From positions 372,001 to 436,000 of the forward strand of contig NZ_RBWU01000001.1 in assembly GCF_003634705.1 (NCBI RefSeq): a stretch of 64,000 bases of DNA, written 5' to 3'. Source of the stretch: Actinomadura pelletieri DSM 43383. GTDB taxonomy: Bacteria > Actinomycetota > Actinomycetes > Streptosporangiales > Streptosporangiaceae. Below, piece after piece: positions 34,470-45,312 of this stretch. The notes under the pieces were generated by a model. That model had not been told where the DNA came from. It ran no database searches and saw only the letters and a list, made by a program, of their open reading frames with translations. The stretch's first letter is position 1; each line of letters starts with the position of its first letter. The translations under genes and the position numbers were made by a program.

Positions 34470-37400
34470 ATGCCCGTGACCAGGGTGTACAACGTCGTGG
34501 CGCGGCACGTGCCGATCGTCTACGACGCGCACGGGGACCACGACCGCAACGGAATGATCTTCACGCTCGCCGAGCACGAGACGGCACTGAACGAGGTCGA
34601 AAGCACCTTCCCAACACCGTTCCCCGACCCGGTGAAGCAGCCGGAACTGCTTCCCGAGCCGCACCCGCTGGTCCGTCCCCTCGTCCTGCGCGCCCGCGTC
34701 GGTGAGCGGCTGCTCATCCGCTTCCGCAACAGGCTGCGCCAGCGGGCCGGAATCCACGCCCAGGGCGTCGGCTACCGGGTGAAGGCCGCCGACGGGGGCG
34801 CGGTCGGCCAGAATCCGGACTCGGCCGTCCGGCCCGGCGGCACCGTCACCTACGAGTGGGACGCCACCGAGGAGGGCGTGTTCTTCCTCGGTGACCTCGC
34901 CGATCTCCGCGGCGGCGAGCACGGCTCGCAGGCGCACGGCCTGTTCGGCGCGCTGATCGTCGAACCCGAGGGCGCCACCTGGACCGACCCGGTCACCGGC
35001 GACCCGCTGCTGGACGGTCTCCACGCCGACGTACACGTCCCGGGCCGGCCCAGCTTTCGCGAGTACACGCTGTTCATGCAGGACGAGTCGCCCAACGACA
35101 ACCCCGTCCTTCCACCGCACCCGCGCTACGAATGCGACCGGCCCCGGCCCCACACGCACTCCCCGGCGGCGGGCGGGGAGCGGCTGGCGCCCGTCCTGTT
35201 CCCCGAACACGACGACGACCACGGGGACGATCACGCGGCCGCGCAGGACGAGCACGCCGCCTCGATGATGCTCATGAGCTACCGCACCGAGCCCATGGGC
35301 TGGCGGTCGCTCGCCTACGAGCGGCTGCTGGAGCAGGGCGCGATCGACCCGGCGCGGGACGCGGTCGTCGGCGAGGAGCAGCACCACAGCTCCTGGGTGT
35401 TCGGCGACCCGGCCACACCGATCTTCCGCGCCTACGGCGGCGATCCCGCCAAGATCAGGCTGGTGCACGCCGGGGTGAAGGAGACCCATGTCTTCCACCT
35501 GCACCTGCACCAGTGGCGGGCCGTCCCGGGACACACGGAGTCGCCGATCATCGACTCCATCACCCTCGGCCCCCAGCAGGCGTTCACGATCGAGCCGGTC
35601 GGCGGCGCGGGGTCGGTGCAGGAGGCGACCGGGGACATCATCTTCCACTGCCACCTCTATCCCCACTTCCACTCCGGGATGTGGGGGATGTGGCGGGTGT
35701 TCGACGTCCTTCAGGAGGGCGCCGGACGTTACCCGGACGGCACGCCGATCGCGCCGCTCCGCCCGCTGCCCGGCCGTCCCGTCCCGCCCGCGCCCACGGC
35801 GGAGCGGCCCGGCTTCCCGGCGTTCATGGACGGTTCGTTCCCGCAGAAGTCCCCACGTCCGCCGCGCACGCCTTCGATGCCGGAGGGCATGGGACGGGAG
35901 CCGACCGAGCTGGAGCGGGCGGCGTTCGTCCCCGACCCGCAGCCCGGCGAGGCGTTCACCAAGGTGACCCTCGACCCGGACGCGCCGGTGCGCCGCTACC
36001 ACCTCGTCGCCATGCAGGGCACCCTGCACTACTTCGAGAGCCCCGACCACGGCGACGACCACGGGGACCACGGAGATCACGGCGGCGGGGGTCATCGGGA
36101 GACCTGGCACGACCATCGCGGCACGTTCTTCGTCCTCCAGGAGGAACTCGACGCCGCGGGCGGCATCGAGAACTTCCGGCGGGAACTGGCGGAGGGCAGG
36201 AGGCGCGTCGAGCCGATCGCGATCCGCGGGCGCAAGGGCGAGATCATCGAGTTCACGCTGACCAACGCGCTGCCGCCCGGCTGCCAGGCGGAGACGGCGT
36301 TCGACGCCGTCCTGCCGTTCCAACCGGAGTGCGGGTTACACGTCCACCTCGTGAAGTTCGACCCGCTGGTGTCGGACGGCGCCAGCGTCGGCTGGAACTA
36401 CCTGTCCGGCGCGACGACACCGGACGCGGGCGAGGAGGACCACGCGCGGTACCGCACCTGGATGTACCGGTGGTACTGCGACGAGGAGTTCGGCGTCGTC
36501 TTCTTCCACGACCATCTGCTGGCCAACGAGCGGCAGCGGCACGGGCTGTTCGGCTGCATGATCGCCGAGCCGGAGGGCGCCGAGTGGGTCGATCCGCACG
36601 ACCACGACCGGGAGGTCCGCAACGCCGGGACGGCGGTCGTGCGCTTACCGGACGGCACCGCCTTCCGCGAACAGGTGATCCCGGTCGCCGACTTCGTCCC
36701 GCTGTTCAAGCACGGGCCCGGGGAGAAGGGCGAGCCGATCAACCCGCCGTCCTTCCCCGGCGCGCTCGACGACCAGGGCACCATGGCCGTCGGCTACCGG
36801 TGCGAGCCCCTGCACGAGCGCCCCGGCGACCCCGCCGACTGGTTCTCCAGCGCCGTGCACGGCGATCCGCGGACCCCGCTGCTGCGGGGCTACCCGGGCG
36901 AACCGCTCCGCGTGCGCCTCTACCAGGGGTCGCATGAGGAGCAGCACGGCTTCACCATGCACGGCATGCGCTGGCACGCCTGGCGCGACGATCCGCGCTC
37001 GCCGCTGCGCACGCAGCAGACCATCGGCATCTCCGAGGCGTTCAGCCTGCACATCGACGACACGCACAGCCCCGGCGACCACATGTGGGCCTTCTCGTCC
37101 ATCGACGACACCTGGCTCGGCTGTTGGGGCCTGTTCCGTCTCCACGAGGAGCCGCGGGACGACCTTCCGCCGCTGCCGGGCGCGTTCGGCGGCGAAGGGC
37201 CGCCGCCGTTCGATCCCGCGGCCGCCCGCCGCTACCACGTGCGGGTCGTCGACCGCGAGATCCACTACAGCGACCGGCGCAGCGACCCGTTCGGCCTGGT
37301 CTACACCGTCGACGGGGCACCGGACGACGAGCCGCTCGTGCTGCGCTGCCGGGCGGGCGAATGGGTGGAGGTGACGCTGTCCAACGAGGTGGAGGTCCCG

Positions 37401-38210
37401 CCCGGACCGACACCGTACGATCCTCCGCTGCCCGCCCTGGACGAGCCGGCCGACCGCGAGGTGTCGGCGCAGGTGTCGCTGCATCCGGTGGGGCCGCTGC
37501 GGTACGACGTCCGTGACGGCGACGGCGCGTTCGTGGGCCGCAACGGCGACGGGACGGTCAAGCCGGGCGCCGACGTCACCTACCGCTGGTACGCCGACTC
37601 CCCCGGCGTGGTCCTTCTGGAGGACCGCGCCGACCTGCGCACCCACCGGCACCGCGGGCTGGTGGGCGCGCTCGTGGTGGAGCCGCCGGACGCCACCCCG
37701 AAGGGTCAGAGCTGGACGGGCCACCAGGCCGTGATCCGGCGCGACGAGGAGGAGTTCCACGAGCTGGTCCTGATCCTCCAGGACGGCGTCCGCCAGTACC
37801 ACCACGGTGACATGACCCAGCCGGTGACCGATTTGGAGGACGAACCGGAGGACTCGGGGCAGAAGGCGTTCAACTACCGCAGCGCCCATCTGTACCCGCA
37901 CCGTCCGTCGATGGCGGCCATCGGTCCTGGGACTCCGGTCCTGCACTGCCGTCCGGGCTCTCTCGTCCGGGTCCATCTGGTGGTGGCGGCCGACCGTCCA
38001 CGCAACCACACCTTCCAGATCCACGGCACGACCTGGCCCATGGAGGAGCATCTGGACTCGCCGCGCGTGGGGGCGATCGGCGGTCTCACCAGCGGCAGCG
38101 TCCGCACCCTGACGTTCCGGGCGGGGCCGCCGGGCGACTACGCCTACCGGACGGGCGTGACGCGCTGGGCCCTGACCGAAGGTCTGTGGGGCCTGATCCG
38201 AGTCCGCTGA
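34470..38210 (+). CDS. Giant six-cupredoxin multicopper oxidase, MnxG-like size
   Basis: 1246 residues, three modules of two cupredoxin domains. The copper motifs are complete but split: the type 1/trinuclear set HVFHLH (340-345) and HCHLYPHFHSGM (393-404, Met axial ligand) is in domain 2, and the two HxH motifs (His624/626 in GLHVHLVKF, His680/682 in FFHDHLL) are in domain 3. Domains 4 and 6 carry degenerate copies (HGFTMHGMRWH; GDHMWAF; NHTFQIHGTTW). His/Asp-rich loops occur at about 247-266 and 528-552. Length and six-domain form recall Bacillus MnxG (Mn(II) oxidase) and ceruloplasmin rather than laccases. No signal peptide is visible. Substrate (Mn, Fe, Cu or phenolic) is not determined; the neighbouring furA-katG genes suggest metal or oxidative stress. 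Confidence 0.85.
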   Translation: MPVTRVYNVVARHVPIVYDAHGDHDRNGMIFTLAEHETALNEVESTFPTPFPDPVKQPELLPEPHPLVRPLVLRARVGERLLIRFRNRLRQRAGIHAQGVGYRVKAADGGAVGQNPDSAVRPGGTVTYEWDATEEGVFFLGDLADLRGGEHGSQAHGLFGALIVEPEGATWTDPVTGDPLLDGLHADVHVPGRPSFREYTLFMQDESPNDNPVLPPHPRYECDRPRPHTHSPAAGGERLAPVLFPEHDDDHGDDHAAAQDEHAASMMLMSYRTEPMGWRSLAYERLLEQGAIDPARDAVVGEEQHHSSWVFGDPATPIFRAYGGDPAKIRLVHAGVKETHVFHLHLHQWRAVPGHTESPIIDSITLGPQQAFTIEPVGGAGSVQEATGDIIFHCHLYPHFHSGMWGMWRVFDVLQEGAGRYPDGTPIAPLRPLPGRPVPPAPTAERPGFPAFMDGSFPQKSPRPPRTPSMPEGMGREPTELERAAFVPDPQPGEAFTKVTLDPDAPVRRYHLVAMQGTLHYFESPDHGDDHGDHGDHGGGGHRETWHDHRGTFFVLQEELDAAGGIENFRRELAEGRRRVEPIAIRGRKGEIIEFTLTNALPPGCQAETAFDAVLPFQPECGLHVHLVKFDPLVSDGASVGWNYLSGATTPDAGEEDHARYRTWMYRWYCDEEFGVVFFHDHLLANERQRHGLFGCMIAEPEGAEWVDPHDHDREVRNAGTAVVRLPDGTAFREQVIPVADFVPLFKHGPGEKGEPINPPSFPGALDDQGTMAVGYRCEPLHERPGDPADWFSSAVHGDPRTPLLRGYPGEPLRVRLYQGSHEEQHGFTMHGMRWHAWRDDPRSPLRTQQTIGISEAFSLHIDDTHSPGDHMWAFSSIDDTWLGCWGLFRLHEEPRDDLPPLPGAFGGEGPPPFDPAAARRYHVRVVDREIHYSDRRSDPFGLVYTVDGAPDDEPLVLRCRAGEWVEVTLSNEVEVPPGPTPYDPPLPALDEPADREVSAQVSLHPVGPLRYDVRDGDGAFVGRNGDGTVKPGADVTYRWYADSPGVVLLEDRADLRTHRHRGLVGALVVEPPDATPKGQSWTGHQAVIRRDEEEFHELVLILQDGVRQYHHGDMTQPVTDLEDEPEDSGQKAFNYRSAHLYPHRPSMAAIGPGTPVLHCRPGSLVRVHLVVAADRPRNHTFQIHGTTWPMEEHLDSPRVGAIGGLTSGSVRTLTFRAGPPGDYAYRTGVTRWALTEGLWGLIRVR

Positions 38211-38246
38211 CACCCACACCTTTCTGAGCCACTCCTCCCCTCCCCA

Positions 38247-38283
38247 GGCCGGTCGGCGGTCGTGTCGCGACCGCCGACCGGCC
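38247..38283 (+). terminator. Strong intrinsic terminator of the copper oxidase
   Basis: Perfect 16-bp stem GGCCGGTCGGCGGTCG / CGACCGCCGACCGGCC with loop TGTCG, 37 bases after the oxidase stop codon. Confidence 0.88.
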
Positions 38284-38395
38284 GCCCCTCCCCGACCAGG
38301 CCGCGAACCGGCGAAGGTGATCTTCCGCGCGCCGCGTAGACTTGTGTCAATCGCTGTGTTAGGCCGTTCGCGTCTGTGAGGGTAGGTACGGTGCC

Positions 38396-38830
38396 ATGAC
38401 CGCATCCGAGACCCCGACGACCGCCGAGGAACTGCGGGGGGTCGGCCTAAGGGTGACGGCGGCCCGTGTCGCGCTGCTGGAGACCGTCCGGGACGGCGAC
38501 CATCTCGGGGTCGAGGCGCTGGCGTCCGGGGTGCGCGACCGTGTCGGGCACATCTCCCTCCAGGCCGTGTACGAGGCCCTGCACGCGCTCACGGCGGCGG
38601 GGCTCGTGCGCCGCATCGAACTCGCCGGAAGCCCCGCCCGGTTCGAGGGACGCGTCGGCGACAACCATCACCACCTGGTGTGCCGGAACTGCGGCGCGGT
38701 CAAGGACGTCGACTGCGTCGTGGGGCATCCGCCCTGCCTCGACCCCCTGGACGAGGCCGGATACCTGATCGACGAGGCCGAGGTCACCTTCTGGGGCCTG
38801 TGCCCGGAGTGCCGCCCGGCGTCCACCTGA
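38396..38830 (+). CDS. Fur-family regulator (second FurA-like paralogue)
   Basis: 144 residues: a winged helix (GVGLRVTAARVALLETVRDG ... ISLQAVYEALHALTAAGLVRRI) and a dimerisation/metal domain with GDNHHHLVCRNCG and CPEC, which give the two CxxC structural-zinc pairs, plus regulatory His residues. It is highly similar in layout to the furA at 41132 and converges on katG with 41 bases between stops, so katG is bracketed by two Fur paralogues. It may control the copper oxidase, a different regulon, or peroxide response. Confidence 0.92.
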   Translation: MTASETPTTAEELRGVGLRVTAARVALLETVRDGDHLGVEALASGVRDRVGHISLQAVYEALHALTAAGLVRRIELAGSPARFEGRVGDNHHHLVCRNCGAVKDVDCVVGHPPCLDPLDEAGYLIDEAEVTFWGLCPECRPAST

Positions 38831-38871
38831 ACTGGTGAACCCCGGACGGCACCCCTGAACCACGCCGGAGA

Positions 38872-41563
<2,692 letters not shown>

Positions 41564-41577
41564 GTTGCCCAGGCTGT

Positions 41578-41618
41578 CTCATTTTCTGGAATGAGTCAAG
41601 ATTAGGAACGACTCTTGA
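41578..41618 (-). promoter_or_regulatory. furA-katG promoter/operator
   Basis: On the minus strand a -35 TTGACT is followed by CATTCCAGAAAATGAG, which contains the inverted repeat CTCATT/AATGAG (41578-41583 and 41590-41595). This resembles the AT-rich FurA box of mycobacterial and streptomycete furA-katG promoters as I recall it. A second inverted repeat, TCAAGA/TCTTGA (41596-41618), lies just upstream and touches the glnH stop. Confidence 0.65.
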
Positions 41619-42458
41619 TCAGGCGCAGCCCTCGAACTGCGGGACGGTCGTGGCGACGGCGAAGTCCACCGCCCCGAACCAGGTGGTGAGCAGCGTCTCG
41701 GCGACCCCGTTCTGGTACATCTCGGTGAGGTACCTGTTGACGGCCAGGCAGCCCTTCACATCGCCCTTCTTCAGGCCGACCCCGTACTTCTCGTTGGTGA
41801 ACGGTGCGTTGACCATCGTGGTGCCGGAGCCTTCCGCGATGGAGAAGCCCGCGAGGATCAGGTCATCGGTGGAGACCGCGTCCAGGCGGCCCTTGCGGAG
41901 GCCGGTGACGCACTCGCTGTAGGACCTCGCCCACACCAGCTTCGCGGCCACCCGGCGCTCCACCGTCACCCGCTTCCACGACTCCGATCCACTCACCTGG
42001 CAGAGCCACTTGCCCTTCAGATCGCTCACGTTCCTGATCGACGTGTCGCCGGTGCGGACGAGGATGTCCTGGTGCGCCACGTAGTAGGGACCACCGAAGG
42101 TGACCAGCTCCTTGCGCCACGGGGTGATCGAGTAGGTGGCCAGCACCAGGTCGACGTCGCCGCGCCGGAGGGCCTCTTCCCGGCTGTCGGACGTGACCGC
42201 GACGAACCTGATGTGCTCGGCGTCGAACCCGAGCCGGCCCGCGATGTAGGTGGCGACATCGATGTCGAAACCCTCGTACGTCCCGTCCGGTCTCCCCAGC
42301 CCCACGCGCGGCTGGTCGGTCTTCACCCCGATCGTCAGCCGGTCCTTGTCGAGGATCGACGCCGTGGCAGCGTCGCCGGTGGCCCGGTACACGACCAGGC
42401 CCGCGCCGGCGACGAGGACGGCCGCGATCACGACCACGACGTGGCGGAGTCCGCGCAC
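41619..42458 (-). CDS. glnH: Amino-acid-binding protein of the PknG sensing module (GlnH-like)
   Basis: 279 residues from a GTG preceded by AGGAAGGGAG. A single N-terminal hydrophobic helix (VVVVIAAVLVAGAGLVVY) without a lipobox Cys, so it is probably membrane-anchored by that helix, unlike the mycobacterial lipoprotein. The rest is a type II periplasmic-binding fold: LTIGVKTDQPRVGL, YEGFDIDVATYIAGRLGF, VDLVLATYSITPWRKE, DAVSTDDLILAGF. In mycobacteria GlnH binds Asp/Glu/Gln and signals through GlnX to PknG. No ABC permease or ATPase is near, so a receptor role is more likely than transport. Confidence 0.87.
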   Translation of the reverse strand: MRGLRHVVVVIAAVLVAGAGLVVYRATGDAATASILDKDRLTIGVKTDQPRVGLGRPDGTYEGFDIDVATYIAGRLGFDAEHIRFVAVTSDSREEALRRGDVDLVLATYSITPWRKELVTFGGPYYVAHQDILVRTGDTSIRNVSDLKGKWLCQVSGSESWKRVTVERRVAAKLVWARSYSECVTGLRKGRLDAVSTDDLILAGFSIAEGSGTTMVNAPFTNEKYGVGLKKGDVKGCLAVNRYLTEMYQNGVAETLLTTWFGAVDFAVATTVPQFEGCA

Positions 42459-42483
42459 GGTCCGCTCCCTTCCTGGTGTCTTG

Positions 42484-43929
42484 TCAGCGGTACTCGGCGA
42501 GCCGGGGCCACACGCCGGCCACGACCAGCGCGGCGATGGCCAGGCCGGACACGGGCAGCAGCCACGGCCATGGCCGCAGCGCCCGTTCCCCGCTCCGCAC
42601 CGTGTGGTCCACGACGAGCTGGCGGCGGTCGACGAGGGCGCCGAGCCCCGCGTCGTGCTCCCGGAAACTGGGGTGCGACAGGTAACGCCACCGCGGGTCC
42701 ATGTGCGCCTTGGCGGCGGCCTGCCGGTCACCGGCTCTGGCGAGGGTGCGGACGCGCCGGTCGTGCTCCTGGTAGACGCGGAACCGTGCCAACAGCTCCT
42801 CGACCGGCTCGCGCCGCCCGCGCGCCGCGGCCTCGGCGGTGGCGACGCCGTACAGCCCCTTGAACGTCACCCGCTGCCCGTCGGCTCCGTAGGCGCCGAT
42901 CCGCTCGTTCAACATGGCGTAGTAGGACTCCAGGTCGGTGGCCTGCCGGATGTAGAGGATCGTCTGCGACTTCTCGAAGTAGGTCTGGTCGTACCGGTCG
43001 GCGTCGGCGGGGTCGAGGAGGGCGCGGGTGCGGTCGGCGTCGAGGCTCTTGCCGATCGCCCGCGTCCGCGACAGCCGCAGGACGGGGTCGAACCCGTCGT
43101 CCTTGGCCATGCGCAGGTAGTCCGCCTCGGTCGCCAGCAGGGACGCGGCCGCGACGGTGACGGCGGTCGTCACCAGGGCGGCGGCGACCAGGAACAGGCT
43201 GATGATCCGCCGGAAGCGCCTGGCGAGGTAGATCTGGAGGAGACCCAGCGTCACCAGCACGGTCAGTCCGAGCGCGAGCACCCAGGCCCGGCCCGCCCGC
43301 ACGTTGGACAGCGGGCCGCCATAGGACTCCTCCACGGCCGCCGCGCCGTCCAGCATGAGGTTGTTGGCCTTCGGCAGCAGGTCCTCGGTCATGATCCTGG
43401 TCGCCGCCCGGTACTCCTTGAGCGCGGCCGGCGGGAGGCCGCCGAAGCTGTGGGGCGTCTCGGAGCTCCGCTCCATCGCGGCCTGCACGCGCTGGTCGTA
43501 CTGGGACAGCCCGTCCAGCACGGACTGGACGGTCCGCAGCCCCACCGGGTCGTCCTGGGCGAGCCGCGCGGCCTGGAGCACGGCGCGCTGCGCGTCCTCG
43601 CGGCGGATGTCGTAGAAGTAGCGCGGCAGGCTCCGGGTGCACGACTTCTCGACCTGTTCGGTGTCGCAGAGCCAGCCCTCCTCCCCACCGGTCAGCAGCA
43701 CGTTGGTCACCTGGGCGTCCATGTCGCTGAGCGCGAGGTAGACGTCGTTGGTGGCGACGACCATCGGGCCCTCGTCGTGGCCGATGGCGCGCAGGGCGGA
43801 CCGCGCGTCCCACACGGCGGCGCCGGTGACGGAGAACAACGCCACCACGGCCAGCAGGACGAGGGCCGTCAACCCCTGGACGCGCCGCGGGACGGTACGG
43901 AACCGGACCAGTCGCCGGAGCACGCTCAC
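42484..43929 (-). CDS. glnX: GlnX-like four-helix membrane signal relay protein
   Basis: 481 residues with four membrane helices (about 18-40, 213-233, 238-262 and 457-476) enclosing two helical extracytoplasmic domains of about 165 and 190 residues. It has no enzymatic motif. Topology and position between a GlnH-type binding protein and PknG match mycobacterial GlnX, which links ligand binding outside to PknG inside. The GTG start overlaps the stop of the VWA gene (GTGA), so it is translationally coupled. Confidence 0.82.
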   Translation of the reverse strand: MSVLRRLVRFRTVPRRVQGLTALVLLAVVALFSVTGAAVWDARSALRAIGHDEGPMVVATNDVYLALSDMDAQVTNVLLTGGEEGWLCDTEQVEKSCTRSLPRYFYDIRREDAQRAVLQAARLAQDDPVGLRTVQSVLDGLSQYDQRVQAAMERSSETPHSFGGLPPAALKEYRAATRIMTEDLLPKANNLMLDGAAAVEESYGGPLSNVRAGRAWVLALGLTVLVTLGLLQIYLARRFRRIISLFLVAAALVTTAVTVAAASLLATEADYLRMAKDDGFDPVLRLSRTRAIGKSLDADRTRALLDPADADRYDQTYFEKSQTILYIRQATDLESYYAMLNERIGAYGADGQRVTFKGLYGVATAEAAARGRREPVEELLARFRVYQEHDRRVRTLARAGDRQAAAKAHMDPRWRYLSHPSFREHDAGLGALVDRRQLVVDHTVRSGERALRPWPWLLPVSGLAIAALVVAGVWPRLAEYR

Positions 43930-45272
43930 TTCGCATCCCCGCCTTCGCCGTCGGTGGTCGGTGGTCGGGCGGCCGATTCGCTCGCCTCGGTGTCGAGGGC
44001 GATGATGTCGGCGGGGTCGACGTCCTTCCGGGGCCTGACCTCACCGGTCTTCGGGGCGACGACCTCGTCGAGGCGTTTGGACGTCCCCGTCGCGCCGGTC
44101 CGCTCGGCCAGCTCGCGTGCCCTGGTGAGTTCGCGTCCGGCGACCTCGTCATCGCCTCTGCGGAAGGCGTCCACTCCCTGGCTGAGGGAGTCGGCGAGTT
44201 CATCCTGTGTGGAGTAGTGCTCGACGGACGGGTGTTGGCCGGTCGAGCGGGCCTTGTCGTCCGTCCATTCGGCGAGGACGAGGCCCTCGGCCAGGGATTC
44301 GTCCGCCGTGCCGCCTGAACCCGGCAGTACCAGCGACACCCGCGCGGCCTGCATCCGCTGGTACGGCCTGCCGACGGGCACCGTGAAGCACAGGTGGTAG
44401 TCGCGGTTCTCGGTGCCCCAGATGCCGGTCGGGTAGTCGCCCGTCGCGGGGCCGCCGCCGTCACCGGCGCCGTCAATGGTCGGGCCTCTCTCGACGCGCT
44501 TGCCGGTGAGGTCGCGGCGCACGGGATACACCTGTTTCAGGAACCGCAGCGACACCTTGTCGGGCGTCCAGACGCGCAGCGCCACATCGGCGACCGCCTT
44601 GCCCATGGCCCGTCCGATCATCTCCGTGAAGTCGGCGGTGAGGTCGCGCGGATCGGCCACCAACCCGAACCCGCCCAGCAGCCGCGTCGCCACCTGTCGC
44701 AGCTCGGCGGGCTCCCAGTCGGCGCCGACACCTCGGCAGTCGCAGACGAAACGTCCGGTGCAGCGGGCCAGGGCGGCGTCGAGTTCCTCCCTGGTCTCGT
44801 GCTCGTTGCGGCCGTCGGTCAGCAGGACGGCGTGCCGGATCCCGTGCCGGGAGTCGTCGAACAGGGCGTTCGCCAGCGTCAACCACCGGCCGATCCGGGT
44901 GCCGCCCGCGGCCGTCAGCCCGGAGATCGCCTCCTTGGCGGCGGCCTTTCCGCGTTCGGACGCGCGGGCCAGCAACTCGTCGCGGGGATACACCATCGTC
45001 GCGTCACGGGACCCGGCGACGACGGCGAAGTCGACGTCCTCACGCAGCGCCTCCACCGCCGCCTTGGCGGCCTGCCGGGCGGCCTCCAGCCGTTCGCCCG
45101 CCATGGACGCCGAGGTGTCGACGATGATGACCTCCGCCGCCGAGGTGGACCGCGCCGCGTCCGCCGGATCGCTGCGGGCCTCGACCCGCACGATCGCGTG
45201 AACCTGGGTGCCGTCCACCGCGAGGTACGGGTTCTGGTGGATCTGGACGGCGAAGTCGGGGCGGTCGCTCAT
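43926..45272 (-). CDS. VWA-domain protein in the pknG operon
   Basis: 448 residues. A von Willebrand A domain at about 40-220 has the complete MIDAS start VDTSASMAGERL and a later LLTDGRNEHET. A beta-rich region follows (about 225-340), then a helical tail and a disordered Ser/Thr/Glu-rich C-terminus ending in ARPPTTDGEGGDAK. Many actinobacterial PknG substrates are FHA or ribosomal proteins with phospho-Thr sites; the TT near this C-terminus may be such a site (speculation). No signal peptide, so cytoplasmic. It lies between pknG (40 bases) and glnX (overlap). Confidence 0.87.
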   Translation of the reverse strand: MSDRPDFAVQIHQNPYLAVDGTQVHAIVRVEARSDPADAARSTSAAEVIIVDTSASMAGERLEAARQAAKAAVEALREDVDFAVVAGSRDATMVYPRDELLARASERGKAAAKEAISGLTAAGGTRIGRWLTLANALFDDSRHGIRHAVLLTDGRNEHETREELDAALARCTGRFVCDCRGVGADWEPAELRQVATRLLGGFGLVADPRDLTADFTEMIGRAMGKAVADVALRVWTPDKVSLRFLKQVYPVRRDLTGKRVERGPTIDGAGDGGGPATGDYPTGIWGTENRDYHLCFTVPVGRPYQRMQAARVSLVLPGSGGTADESLAEGLVLAEWTDDKARSTGQHPSVEHYSTQDELADSLSQGVDAFRRGDDEVAGRELTRARELAERTGATGTSKRLDEVVAPKTGEVRPRKDVDPADIIALDTEASESAARPPTTDGEGGDAK

Positions 45273-45312
45273 CGGTCACCTTCCTGGGGGCCGTGGTGTC
45301 CTGGAACCGGGG

